Source: Rosellinia necatrix
Taxonomy: Eukaryota > Ascomycota > Sordariomycetes > Xylariales > Xylariaceae
NCBI GenBank assembly: GCA_021209875.1
Contig: JAGYVD010000007.1
Span: forward strand, 4,092,001 to 4,156,000
DNA length: 64,000 nucleotides
Direction: 5' to 3'
Under the pieces are notes generated by a model. It was not told the origin of the DNA, did no database searches, and saw only the letters and a program-made list of their open reading frames with translations. The position numbers and the translations under genes are program-made. Every line of letters starts with the position of its first letter. The stretch's first letter is position 1. This document shows positions 11,301 through 22,803 of the stretch, piece after piece.

Positions 11301-14300
11301 TATAAGCTAAAAAATAGTTTAAGCTTTTTAATTATAAATTATTTTAATTTTTAAAAATTATTTAATATTGTTTTATTTTTTAAGTTTATATGCTTTTTAA
11401 TATTTTATATAATTTTCTGTTTTTAGTTTTATAATTTTTATAATAAAGCATTAAAAATTATTTATATAAAAATTATAAATATAAATCGATTTTTAATATA
11501 AAATAAATAAAGCTTTTTAAAAAGCGATTATTTTTAATATTTTAAATATTAACAAGAACTTTTATATTAAAAAGCAGAGAATTTTTTAATCTGTATAACG
11601 TTTTATTTAATAATATTATTTTATTTAATTATAAAAGCTTTTAAAAAACAGCATGCTATTAGCGTTTTTTAGTTTATAAAACGTTTAAAAATATAAAATT
11701 ATATTAAACTAAAGTATTTTTAAGTTAAAATATGCTGCTAATATTATTATAAGCTTAAAAGTTTTTATAACAAATATTATTATATAAATTATTTATAGCA
11801 TATTTTTAACTAAAAATTATTTTATATTATAATATATAATTTATATTATTTAATATATTTTTTTGTTAAATTTATATTAAAATATTTATTTAAGCAGTAA
11901 TAGAAATTTTAAAACTTTGTTTAGTTTTATTATTTTAATTATTTTTTTTTTAAGCGATTTTATTTTTATATAAATATTAGTATAAAACTGCTTATTTATT
12001 AAATAATTCTAGAGATTTTTTTAGTTTTTTAGTAGCAGTTTTAGCAGATCGTTTATATATATATATTTTTTTAGCCTAGCATTTATTTTTTTTGTTTTAT
12101 TTTAGTTTATTATAGCTGTAAATATTATATATAATATTTTATGTTTTTATTTTTTTATAAAACGTTTGTTTTTATTAAATAAATAGGTTTTTATAAAATT
12201 AAATTAATTTTAATTATTTAAAACTTTAATAATATTATTTAAATAAATTATAATAATAAATATAAACATGTTATTATTTTTTTAATATTAAGTTAAAGTT
12301 TTTAGCTTTTAATTTTTAGTTTAAGCAAAAGCCGCTAAAAATATTTTATATATATATATATATTTTATTAGTTTATTTAATTAATTAATTAATTAATAAG
12401 CTGTTTATGCTTTAGTAATTAGTATTTTAAAGCTATTTTATAGTATTTAATTATTTTAGTTTTAAAAAGCGATTTTTTAAGCTTTTTTTTAAAGCTGATT
12501 AGTTTTATGTTAAATAAAAAGCTTTGTTTTATTTTATATAATCGTTTTATTTTTTATGTTTAAGCTTAAAAGCTTTTTTTAACCTGTAGTTTATTTTTTT
12601 ATTTTTAACTTTTAATTGTTTTTTAGTTTAAAAATGTTTTAAAAAGTTATAAGTTTATACGGCTAAATATTATAAGCGTTATTTTTAGCAGTATATTTTT
12701 TAGCTGTTTTTATTTTTAATTTTTGCTCCGCTAGTTAGTTTTTTTAAAATTTATTAGTTAAATTAAAAGTATTTTTATAAAAAGCAGAAGTAATAAAAGT
12801 ATTTTTAAGCTTACGTGCGGCTATAAGTTTAATATTTTATATATTTAATATAACAAAAAGATTTAAAAGCTTAGATTTAATTTTAATAATCTGTTTAATA
12901 AAAGCTTTATTTATTTTAATTATTAGTTTTTTGTTTTTTTAGTAGAAAATTTTTTATTAAACTTAATATTTTATATAATAATTATTTTATTTAATTAGAA
13001 AATTTATACGTAATATAAATTATAAGCTTAATAATTTATAAAATATTTTATATAAACATAAACTTTAGTTTTATATTTTTATTTATTATATTTAGCAAGT
13101 TTATTAATTTTTATTAAATAAGTTTTATATTTATATATATATATTTTATTTTAATTAAAACATAAATTATTTATTAGCTTTTTAACGCGTTTTAAAATAT
13201 ATTAACAAAATAAATATTTAAACTAGTTTTTAAAACATAATAAAATATATAATAGTTTTTATAGCAGAAAAGCTTTTATTATATAGCTAGATTATTGTTT
13301 TAATAGCTTTTAACTAAAGCTTTTTTAAAAGTTCTATTTTTTTTAATATTTTAATAGTTTAATTAATAATTTTTTAGCTAGCGCGTTTTAATACGCTGTT
13401 TAATTTAAAGATTTTAATAAGTGTTAGTTTATTTTTAATTTTTAATATTTAATTTAACGTTTATATTTTATTAAGCTTTTAATAATAATTATTTTTTTGT
13501 TATTATTTTAGATTTTATATATTAAAAGTTTAAATTATTTTATTATTTAACGTTTAAATTTTATAATTAAGTTAGCAACTGTTTTTTAGCTTTAGTTAAA
13601 AAATATATATATAAATTATACTGCTATATTTTTTTTAATAATAAATATTTAGCTTAATTTATTATATTTTTAAAATAATTAAATAAATTTTAATAAATAT
13701 ATTAAAACAGGCAGGCTGCGTGCTATTTTAAGCGTTTTTATTAATTTTTTTTAACGTGTATTTTAATATAGTTTTTATATTTAATTTATAAGATTTTTAA
13801 ATTTTTAAATTTTTTTTTATATATAAACGTTTATAAAACGTTTTATTTTAAATAACTTAATTTAAAATATTATAAGTTTTAAAATTTAATTTTAGCTTTA
13901 GAAAATTTTTATAAAATAATATAAACGTTCAAAAGTTTTAAATATAATTACAGCGTTTAAACTTACAACGTTTGCTTAAATAAAATTAAAAAATTATATA
14001 AATCGATTATTAATACGCTGCTTAAATAAATAAAAATAAGCTTATATTTAAAAAAATTAAATTATATTATTTAAATAGGTTAACAATAATTATATTATTT
14101 TTATATTTTTTATATTTTAATATATAATTAATTTTATAATATTAGATTTTTTTTATTTAAACAAGTTTTAATATAATATTTATATAGAATTTTTAATTAA
14201 AGCTATATTTTTAAAATTATATTTATAAACCGCTTTTTTAAATATATTAAATGCTCTGCATATAATTTTTATGTTTTTTTAAAATTAGAAATTTTATAGT

Positions 14301-15693
14301 TTTTGTTTAAACTGTTTTTTATTATAAGTAATTATAAATAAGTTAAGTTTTAAAACGATTTGTTATTTATTAGATATAAAATATTATAATTATTAATTAA
14401 TATATTATTAAAAACATATAACGTTTAAACTTTAAAATAGTAAATATTTTAGCAGTATAAGCAATACTTTTAAAAAAATAAGATTAATTATTATAAAGTT
14501 TATTTTAAAATTAAGCTATTTATTAGACTAGTTTTTACTGCTACTAGTTTTATTATTAGGCTTTTTTTAAAATATAGGTTATTTAAGCATTTTTAGTTTT
14601 AGCTATTAATAGCTTGTTTAAATAATTTTTAATATATAGCTTTTAGCATGTTTTAATTTAATTAATTATTTTTTTTAAAAGGTTATTTATTTTTAATTAG
14701 TTTTATTTATAATAATTAACTAAAAATTATATATTTTTTAAGTTTTATTTATAAATATTATTAGCGTTAAGCTTATATAAATACTGTTGTTTATTAATTA
14801 ATTTATTTATATAATTATTTTAATTTTTATAAGTTAACTTATTTAGTTTTTGCTAAGCTAATTTTTTATATTTAATTGTTTAATATAGCAAAATCAGTGC
14901 TAATTTTTAAATTTTATATTATATTAAATATTAAAACTTTTAAAAGTTTTTTATATTTATTAAATAATATAATTTTTTTTATAATTTTTTTTATTATATT
15001 AATAAGTTTAGCACTAGCTTAATTTAAAACTAGTTTTTATAAAAAGTTTTTAAAAAAATTTAATTATAAGTATTTTTAAACTTTAAAAATTATAAGCAAC
15101 AGCTTATAAATAAGCTGTTTATTATTTTTATATTATTTACTAGTTTTAATATTTTTTGTTTAAATGTTTAAAAATTTAAACGTATTTTTTTAAATTATTA
15201 TTTAAGCTTATAAAACTAAAAAGCTAATTAGTTATAGAAAATAATAATAGTTGTTTAAATTATTTGTTTTTATTTTTATTTATTATAGCTGCAACTTTTA
15301 TATATTTAATTTTAATAGTTTTTTTATTTATTTATATAATATTAAATATTTAATAGCTTTAGTTAAGCTTGCGTTATATAATATTATAACTTTTATAATT
15401 TTTAAAATGTTTAAAATTAATTTATTAAGTTATAAGCTTAAGATTTTTATTTTTATATATTTTCTCAGTTTAATAATAATTTGATTTTTATTAAAAATAT
15501 TAATTTAATATTAAAAAATAAATTGTTTTTAATATGTTTAAATTTATAATATTTTAAAAATTTTATTTTTAATATAAATTTTAAACTTTTTAAATTAATA
15601 AAACTAGTCTGCTAAGCTGTTTAAAATAACAAGCTTAATATAATTAATTATTATAATAAAAAATAAATGGCTAAGTTTTAACAATTAAATTAA
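8307..15693. other. Hyper-AT body of the retroelement
   Basis: About 7.4 kb of nearly pure A+T, the presumed gag-pol body after RIP. Stop codons saturate all frames; the few open stretches (for example 15251-15484) are made of F, I, L, Y, N and K codons and are composition artefacts. A run of GCT/ACT triplets at 8915-8970 and 9035-9060 and a coding-like patch at 9897-10094 are the only places that stand out. A primer-binding site cannot be read next to the left LTR because that sequence is also mutated. Confidence 0.8.
9897..10094 (+). pseudogene. Possible fossil coding frame inside the AT-rich body
   Basis: An open frame of 65 codons ending in TAG contains a far more protein-like composition than its surroundings: an acidic stretch (SEDNNADANADN) followed by Lys/Ala-rich segments such as KKVAAVLAAKKASVLAEA. 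It may be a surviving piece of the element's own gene, which would put that gene on the plus strand. No family is recognised and chance survival cannot be excluded. Confidence 0.3.
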
Positions 15694-16001
15694 TGTGACA
15701 GTAGTGTGGAACGGCTTGGCAATTAAGCCAGGAATCCCTATTTTAGGGATCTTTTAAACAGAGGATGCACATATACAAAGTGCAGTTCCGAAGCCGCACT
15801 TGCAAGCGCTACGCGCTTGGGGCAGGAACAACCCTTAGGATCGTTCCTACCACGTGATTAATATATATAAATACCCGTGGCTCACCACACCAGATAAAAG
15901 CTTCCTAGTAAATTCGATCATCTGTACTAAACATTCCCAGAGTATTACCACGCTTCTAGTGATTAATAAATCTTCCCACAGATCGATCCACACCTCTGTC
16001 A
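15694..16001. mobile_element. Solo LTR nested in the AT-rich element
   Basis: A 308-nt island of normal base composition inside the hyper-AT body. It starts TGTGACAG and ends CTCTGTCA, so its ends are TG...CA with an inverted TGACAG/CTGTCA core, and it contains a TATA box (TATATATAAATA near 15866) about two thirds along, as expected of an LTR promoter. AAATTAA occurs directly before (15687-15693) and after it (16002-16008), possibly a target-site duplication, although this word is common in such AT-rich DNA. It carries no RIP-like decay, so it probably inserted after the host element was mutated, or is too short to trigger RIP. Confidence 0.72.
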
Positions 16002-16131
16002 AAATTAAGTAATTGTTTTAAATATAAAATAAATAAAAATAAAAATAAAATTTTTAAATTAATAAGCTTTAAAATAAAAATTACTTTTATAATAAAAAGC
16101 ATTAGTTTAATTAATAAACCGGGCTTATAAC

Positions 16132-16451
16132 TGTTGTAAAAAACAAATAAATTATATAAAAACAATAGAATTAAAACTAAACAATTAATATAAGCAAATT
16201 AATTTAAGCTTATAATAATAATTTATTTAGTTAAATTATATTATATAAAAATAATCAGACTGGCCAGCTTATATATACAGCTTAAAAAAAATTATATTTT
16301 TTCTGCTTTATAATTAGTCTGTTTAAATAGGTCGGGCTTATACGAGCCCGACCGCTCACCCCAACAGCTACTAACTTAGCCACAGGGCTCACTGCGGCAC
16401 TTGGGCTGCGATCACCAGCCTTTTGCCAAGGCTATCCACTTCATCGTGACA
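16132..16451. repeat. Right LTR of the RIP-degraded element
   Basis: 320 nt, starting TGTTGTAA and ending CGTGACA. The inner part is mutated mostly G to A relative to the left copy, while the outer 120 nt (from about 16330) retain near-original GC-rich sequence. The TCTCA duplication follows directly. Confidence 0.85.
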
Positions 16452-16456
16452 TCTCA
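16452..16456. repeat. Target-site duplication, right copy (TCTCA)
   Basis: Matches the 5 bases preceding the left LTR at 7982-7986 and follows the terminal CA of the right LTR. Confidence 0.8.
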
Positions 16457-17079
16457 CATGTGCCATATCTGGGTATTCATAAGTTTATGCTCCCAAGACC
16501 TATCTACCTACCTAGGTAGGCAGATATTAAGTGCCTACTTGATATAGATAACTAGGTATTGTGTAAGAGTTCTGCCATACCTATCTAGTACCTGCCAGCT
16601 CCAGCTAGGTATGTACCTATGAGCTTGGAAGGTACTATCTAAGGTAACTATCTACCTAGGTACTAGGTACCTATAAGAAAGACGCTACAGATCACATGTG
16701 GTTGGTGTGGTTCTTATCTTATCTGACAACAAGTTGCCTAGCGTAAATCGAAAGCCTTCCCCATTGGCTCAAAGTTTCTCACCCATCACGTCCAGTTCCA
16801 TCAACTCATTACCTCAGCACGACCGTTTCCCAAAACACCACGATTTTGGTCTCCCATCAGATTACTCCTTCTATCCCATCATTACACGCACCGCGGATAT
16901 TCCCTCCAGCAAGCTTACTGTTTCTTTTGAACAGTTTCCATTCCATTGTTGTATCTGTTGTGCGTCCTTGTGGCCACGCGATCCATCTCACTCCTTTAGA
17001 CTAAACAACCCAAGCTGGTTCATTAACTCAACCCATCTCGGTTTTCTCGTGATACAAGGATCCAACACCAACTTCGATC
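16457..17079. other. Upstream region and probable 5' leader of HRP1
   Basis: The first 200 nt are rich in TACCTA/CCTAGGTAGG words. The last 350 nt are pyrimidine-rich, as is common for fungal leaders. An open frame at 16698-17216 crosses the true HRP1 start in another frame and has no recognisable product. Confidence 0.5.
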
Positions 17080-20000
17080 ATGGCGGATCCCGAGAACTTC
17101 GAAGACGATCTTTTCGCCGACCTGTTAGTGTCTCAATCTCGACAGCGATTCTCCATTGTGCAGCGCATGCTTCGCGTGTCTCTTCTCGGAGCTGTAAGCG
17201 TGAGCAGATTAGCTAATATCCGTCCTTCCAGTTACGACGACAATGACGCTTCAGCCCCCACGGCATCCGCTCCCGCGCCGGCGCCTGCGCCTGCGCCCGC
17301 GCCAGCTCCAGCTCCCGTTGTGGCCTCCATACCTCTCCCTGTAGCCGAGAAAGCCCCGGAGCCTCAGGTTGAACATGTATCCGACGAGGCGACCCATGGC
17401 GCAACAGAGAATGGCTATGGCGATGGTTACCATGACGATGCTTATGATGATGACGATGACGTGGATTTCGACCTCGGAAACGGTTCGTCTCATAATATGA
17501 TGGCAGCGCAGACTAAACAAGAAGAATCACCCGGTCCCGCCTTCCACACCACACGCGGTCCGAGTGCAAAAGAGGATGGGTAAGTTCTCTCATTAGTGTT
17601 TATCTTCGTATACCGTGTTTGTTGTCCACCGAGGCGATCAATCGGGATGGTGCACCAGCACCAGATCAACCCCAGTTGGTAGCTTAAGAGGGCTGGGCGG
17701 GTAACTTCCAAGCGAGTGAGTGTCCTTTGCCGAGGGACAGATGTTCGGTACCCTGGATCACGCCGGAGGTGGTGTTGGACATGAAGGGTACTCTGCGCGT
17801 TATCCAGCTAGCGCCATGGAGAGGATATCGAGGTATTGGAGCAGTGCCAGATCAGTCGGTGTTCCAAAGCTGGCCGAGGGAACAACACCATTATCCTAGC
17901 TCAGGGTGCATGTCAAAAGACAAGGCAAGAGGGGATAGATGGCGGAATGATTCACACTGCTACCTGAAAGGACCAAACGATATAATTCGACCATAGCCGG
18001 TGCGAGAGCACTCTACTGCTTTTGATAGCCATTCGTCAAAGATAGGCTCATAGAGCTCGACAAGGAACACCCCTCTGCAGCTGTAACAAGAAGATTGGCA
18101 GCGAATAGCGCTCGAGTTAGATGACCTAGCTTGACGATAGCAAAGACGAGAGCAAAAATCGACAATCGTTTCGGTCATCCATCGCTGTTCCACATGTCCA
18201 CTTGAGTGGTGCTACTGTGGCCCGGTCGTCGGGATCTAGCTGGTGGTTCGCGTGCTCGCGCAAATGAATGCACAATATCGCACCTACCTACATACTTCTT
18301 TCACATTACCATCACGATTCGTCATCTCTAGCGGCAACAATCAGTCTGGAAGGGAAGGAAAGAAAAAATTTGGGCGCGAGGCTAAGATTGTGGTTTCGTC
18401 TTCTCGTATTCACATTGGTGCTGCCAAGGGACAACTCCCATTCGTAACGACATCGATCATATTCGAATGAAAATATTTGCGTCTCATGGCTGAACGCGTA
18501 GTTGGCTATTGTACAAGGTCCTGTCGGAGACGCGGAGTTGTACTTGGCCTTAGAATATCACGAGCCCGGCATGTTTGCTCAAGTGACAAGTCATGCAGTC
18601 CCACCTACCAAGCACACCCTCGGCTCTACGCCGCTCTATGTTTTTTTATAGTTACGTTACTTTACGTACATGAGACTAACGGAGGCTTTTTTTTTTTTCC
18701 AGAAAAATGTTCATTGGAGGCCTAAACTGGGAAACTACGGATCGTAAGAATCCATGCACAAATTCTGGCTTCCCAAGCCTAAGGACCCCGCTAATATATG
18801 TAACTGCGTAGAATCTCTTCGCGACTACTTTTCACAGTTTGGAGAGGTCACCGAATGCACTGTCATGAGAGACGGTGCAACGGGACGCTCTCGAGGGTTC
18901 GGCTTTCTGACATTCAAAGACCCGAAAACCGTGAACATTGTTATGGTCAAAGAACATTTCCTCGATGGGAAATTAGTACGTGGCGCCAGGCCAATTGGAA
19001 GCGATCAGTGTGGTGGCTAACGTACGCCTAGATCGATCCGAAACGGGCTATCCCGCGGGATGAGCAGGAAAAGACCTCAAAGATATTTGTTGGCGGTGTA
19101 AGCCAAGACACGACGGAGAACGAATTCAAGGATTATTTTGCCCAATTTGGTCGTGTTGTCGACGCCACTCTTATGATGGACAAGGACACCGGACGTCCCC
19201 GTGGGTTTGGATTTGTGACTTTCGAGAACGAAGTGGGCGTTGAAGCATGCTTGAGCACCCACCTAGAAATCCACGGCAAAGCCATTGAAGTCAAAAAAGC
19301 ACAGCCCCGAGGCAACATGCGAGAGGAGGAGGAAGCCTCAAGGCGCGGCAAGTTCAAGAAGGGTGGTATGGAAGATCAGGGCAGCAACCAGACCCAGATG
19401 GCGAACCAGATGAACCAAGGAGGCATGACACCACAGGTCATGGCGCAATACATGCAGAGAATGCAGCAGTATATGGCTATGATGCAGCAACAGGCAGCCA
19501 TGAATCGAGGGATGGGCATGAACCCTGCCATGATGCAGATGCTTCAAATGCAGCAGATGCAGCAGATGCAACAACAGATGGCTCAAGCCCAGGGCGGAGG
19601 TGCCAACGCGCAGGGCATGGCAGCCATGAACCAAGCCATGATGCAACAGATGCAAAGCCAGATGATGGGCAATGCCGGTTCAGGCCAGGGCCAAGGCCAA
19701 GGTGTCGACGACCAGCAGGCCTATAACGACTACAATCAACAACAACAAGGGTTCAACCAACGTGGTGGAGGAGGGGGTAGACGTGGCGCCCGAGGCGGAT
19801 ATAACCAAGCGTACGGCAACATGGGTGCTGGTGCTGGTGCTGGTGGAGGCGATCCGACATCTTGGGAAGGCATGTACGATGATGTCCCTCAGCCTAATTT
19901 TAACCAGGGAGGCGGACGCGGTGGCTTTAATCGAAACCGAGCTGGCTATCAGCAAGCCCAAGCAGCGGCGGACCCCAACCACGCACCCCCCGCCAACGCT

Positions 20001-20093
20001 CCCACCGGCCCCAAGAACGCAGGCAAACCCGGCGCCAACTACCGAGGAGGCGGCCGAGGAAGTAGCCGTGGTTATCACCCGTATGGACGCTGA
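17080..20093 (+). CDS. HRP1: Two-RRM hnRNP-like RNA-binding protein (HRP1/NAB4 type)
   Basis: In yeast Hrp1 binds the efficiency element of pre-mRNA 3' ends as cleavage factor IB and shuttles with mRNA. Exons: 17080-17123, 17232-17579, 18703-18743, 18812-18975, 19032-20093, giving 552 residues. The N-terminus [20 protein letters not shown] is acidic, followed by an Ala-Pro repeat. Two RRMs are clear: RRM1 about residues 132-205 (RNP2 MFIGGL, RNP1 [10 protein letters not shown]) and RRM2 about 215-290 (RNP2 IFVGGV, RNP1 [10 protein letters not shown]). A Met/Gln-rich stretch and a Gly/Arg-rich tail with RGG motifs follow, as in this family. The second intron (17580-18702, 1123 nt) is about ten times the usual length here. 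The first intron is a multiple of three without an in-frame stop, so its retention would keep the frame. Confidence 0.93.
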
Positions 20094-21112
20094 TTTCGTG
20101 ATACGACCATCACTATCCCGCTCTGCGTAGAAAGGTAGCATCCGGCTGGTAACCTATCTAACTAACTTGAGCCTAGCAACGGATTTCCTTTCCCAGAGAT
20201 CGTCCTATTCACGTTTCTAGCAGAGGAGCTATCCACAGATAGACACCATACTTCCAGCTGTCAACATGGCCATGTCTCATGGTCACGATACTTCCGTGGG
20301 CAAAAAAAAAAAAAAAAATTCTTGTGCGGACGACGGCAGCCTCGTCCTTTTGCGTGTACTTATAGCTTTTCCACCGCCACGCCAATAATACGGCTAATGC
20401 ACACATTAGCATGCCTCGGCGTCAGGCATGGGGGAGGAGAGGATAGGCGGGCAGAAAAAAAATCGACACAATGGCGATGCGAGGATGAACCAATCGTGAG
20501 GCTCACCTTCCCACCCTCTCCTTCAAACGGCGATGTTTAGCCAATCATCATGGCCTTCTAGCACCCTGTTAGGGAAAGGGTAGCGGGCGGCAGTGTCTTC
20601 ATGGCGCTCGAGCCATGTCCGAAATTCGGCACCTCAGGACGATTTATAGCAGAAAGAAACCAATGTCTAATTATCCCAATGTGCCTTGTGACCAGTATCC
20701 TCTCCCGCTGGCATCGTGGTATTTATCAATCTGATACAGTCCCAATTTTATATAAGTAACCCAACGCTTCTTAGCACCACACACAACACTCTCAAATAAC
20801 GAATTTAGTTGTAGTTAGATTTAGCCAAAGTATTTAGACATAGCGTTCTATCGTGAAGAATTTCAAATCACAATGCAAAAGGTGAATGAGGGGTATGGCA
20901 CTTCATACTTGTTCTAACAATTCGATTGCTCCAGTTATTCAAATAGGGGGCGCACCATCCATCTATCGCTATGCTATATATCGCCACGCTTCGTCATCTC
21001 CATTTTTGCACACTAAATAACATCCCTAGTAATACAGCCAGTAATCTTCCCCATTCTGGTCGTTTGAGGGGGGTTTTTTTCTCTTCTTTTTTTTACTCAT
21101 ACAAAGACTGGT
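20094..21112. other. Convergent intergenic region
   Basis: Between the 3' ends of HRP1 and the dioxygenase gene. It contains an A16-like run near 20302 and a T-rich tract near 21080. No gene or repeat recognised. Confidence 0.5.
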
Positions 21113-22153
21113 TTAGGCCCTGAACAGCTTCGTGAACCCCTCTGCTGGCGGCTGCAACCAATTTCGCTCGTCGTATGTAGTGCCTTCTCCCTCGATGACA
21201 TGGAAGGTATATATGATGCGGCCCTTCTGGCTCGTGTTCCGCTCGCTCTTGTGCAGCAGGTTCCCGTGGATGAGGACAAGCGAGCCAGCTTTAACCTCGC
21301 CCATGACATACTCCCCGCCCTCCTCCTCCTCCTCTTCCTCCTCCCCCTCCTCCTTCGCGGTCTCAGCGTACCCCTCACCGACGGGGAACCGTGGCCCGGC
21401 GTTCTCGATGAACTCGGTCCCGGACTTCCCGTCCGCGGCGGCGGCAGCGCGCACGAAGCGCCGGCGCACGGGGGCCCGCCGGTGGCTACCGGGCAGGAAG
21501 CTGAGGCAGCCGTTCTCGGCCGTGGCGTCCTCGAGCGCGTACCAGAAGCCGACGGCGCTCGGGGGGTCCGTGTAGAGGAAGGTGCTGTCCTGGTGCGGGG
21601 GCACGGCGCCGCCGATCTCCGGCTGCTTGCAGATCACCATGGACTGCAGGCAGCGGGGGTCGCGGAAGCCGAGGGCGCGCGCGACGGCCGCCGGATGCGA
21701 CTCCCCGTCCCCCCCCGCGGCGGCGAGCGGGTCGGGGTTACGCGCCGGGTCGAGCAGCGCGGCGAAGGGCGGCGACAGGGCGTGCAGGTAGTGCCCGATC
21801 TTGTTGATGGCGCGCGCCTTGGGCTTCGTCAGCTCGCCCGTGGCGGGCGAGAAGGCGTCCTCCTCGAAGAAGAAGCGGATCTTGTCCCCCGACGAGAGGA
21901 AGTAGTCGTCGCCCACGTGCGCCGACGTCTCGCCCGTGCTGAACCGCGTCATCGGGTGCGACGCCAGCGACAGCCCGTCGAGCAGCCGGCGCGTCTCCGC
22001 GAGCAGGCCCTCCACCACCGCCGGCGCCAGCGCGTCCGGAATCACGAGGTACCCGTCGCGCCAGAAGGAGGCCAGCTGCGACGGCGTCAGGCCGCCGCGG
22101 CCGCCTGCCGCTGGTGCTGTTGCTATTGCTGCGGCTTGGGGGGAGGAGGGCAT
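21113..22153 (-). CDS. Phytanoyl-CoA dioxygenase (PhyH) family protein
   Basis: A single-exon, strongly GC-rich gene of 346 residues. PhyH enzymes are non-haem Fe(II)/2-oxoglutarate dioxygenases. The iron ligands can be seen: the HxD pair in VPPHQDSTFLY and the distal His in LVLIHGNLLHKSERN. FWRDGYLVIPDAL at the start and GCLSFLPGSHRR in the core are typical of the PHYHD1-like branch. An acidic insert (a run of ten or more Glu near residue 270) interrupts the region before the distal His; it is encoded by a GAG-rich tract and looks like a lineage-specific loop. No peroxisomal PTS1 is seen at the C-terminus (LFRA). The exact substrate cannot be deduced. The start at 22153 precedes an Ala-rich N-terminus and is the only good Met. 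Confidence 0.87.
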   Translation of the reverse strand: MPSSPQAAAIATAPAAGGRGGLTPSQLASFWRDGYLVIPDALAPAVVEGLLAETRRLLDGLSLASHPMTRFSTGETSAHVGDDYFLSSGDKIRFFFEEDAFSPATGELTKPKARAINKIGHYLHALSPPFAALLDPARNPDPLAAAGGDGESHPAAVARALGFRDPRCLQSMVICKQPEIGGAVPPHQDSTFLYTDPPSAVGFWYALEDATAENGCLSFLPGSHRRAPVRRRFVRAAAAADGKSGTEFIENAGPRFPVGEGYAETAKEEGEEEEEEEEGGEYVMGEVKAGSLVLIHGNLLHKSERNTSQKGRIIYTFHVIEGEGTTYDERNWLQPPAEGFTKLFRA

Positions 22154-22803
22154 TGTGTGTTATGTGTTGTGTGTTGTGTGTTGTGTGTTGTGCGGCTGGG
22201 GTTTCCGAGACGGCGGACCTGGCGATGGTTTCGGTGATGGTTTCAGCGATGAAAATGCCTTACAGGTACTAACAAGTAAGTAGTTCTTATTCTACCTAAG
22301 TTAGGTGGGTAGATTTCTTGGATACACGATGATTAGGTAGGTAGGTAGCATGGCCCAGATCTACATATCCCGTCCTATAGAGGTACCTAGGATGGTACCT
22401 GGGATGATGGTGGGGGTGCGTGCAGCTGAGGGAGGGGCATGAGGGGTGCGAGGGGCACACACAGTGTCGTAAACTAAACTTGATCCAGTCGCATATCCAG
22501 ACGAACACCCAACGGTACCCGTCGTTTAACGACACCACCCGCATGGGAAGGTACCTACAGCATCCCGAACCGTCGAACTCACCGTCTTATTCAAAGGCAC
22601 ATACATACATACCGAGAAGCGGGTGGTACCCCCTTTTTACCTCATCGGATCCCGGCAATACTCGAACAAGTACTCGAACAGGTACCTACTCTGAGCTCTA
22701 TTTCGCGTACCTCAGCCACGCCCACGAAGATATTTTCAACAGCCTGTACCCTCCCTCCCCTTTTTTTCTCCTTTCCGGCCTTTCGAGTTCCCCACCCGCA
22801 AGC
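22154..22803. promoter_or_regulatory. Shared upstream region of the PhyH and ECT1 genes
   Basis: The two genes diverge from this 650-nt stretch. It contains a GTGTTGTGTGTTGT simple repeat (22155-22190), TACCTA/TAGGTA words and a pyrimidine-rich tract before the ECT1 start. No specific operator could be assigned. Confidence 0.45.

Larger units (their letters stand above)
7987..16451. mobile_element. Full-length RIP-degraded LTR retrotransposon
   Basis: The element runs from TGTCGCGG to CGTGACA, so it has the TG...CA ends and the short TGTC/GACA inversion of LTR elements, flanked by a TCTCA duplication. Two 320-nt direct repeats bound a body of about 7.8 kb that is almost entirely A and T, with abundant TA and only scattered GCT, ACG and AGCT words. 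When the two LTRs are aligned, nearly all differences are C/T or G/A transitions, the hallmark of RIP. No gag, protease, reverse transcriptase or integrase frame survives, so class (Ty1-copia or Ty3-gypsy) and orientation cannot be told. A GC-normal solo LTR is nested at 15694-16001. Confidence 0.88.

Noticed and set aside
15251..15484. 77-codon open frame in the AT-rich element
   Set aside because: Made almost only of F, I, L, Y, N and K codons, as expected of random A+T sequence.
8306..15693. AT-rich block as a possible centromere or replication origin
   Set aside because: Flanking LTRs and target duplication explain it as a RIP-mutated transposon, and it is small and embedded among active-looking genes.
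16698..17216. 172-codon open frame overlapping the HRP1 start
   Set aside because: Overlaps the correct HRP1 first exon in another frame and has no recognisable product.
21200..22237. Long plus-strand open frame of 345 codons opposite the PhyH gene
   Set aside because: Arises from very high third-position GC of the real minus-strand gene; its sequence shows no domain.
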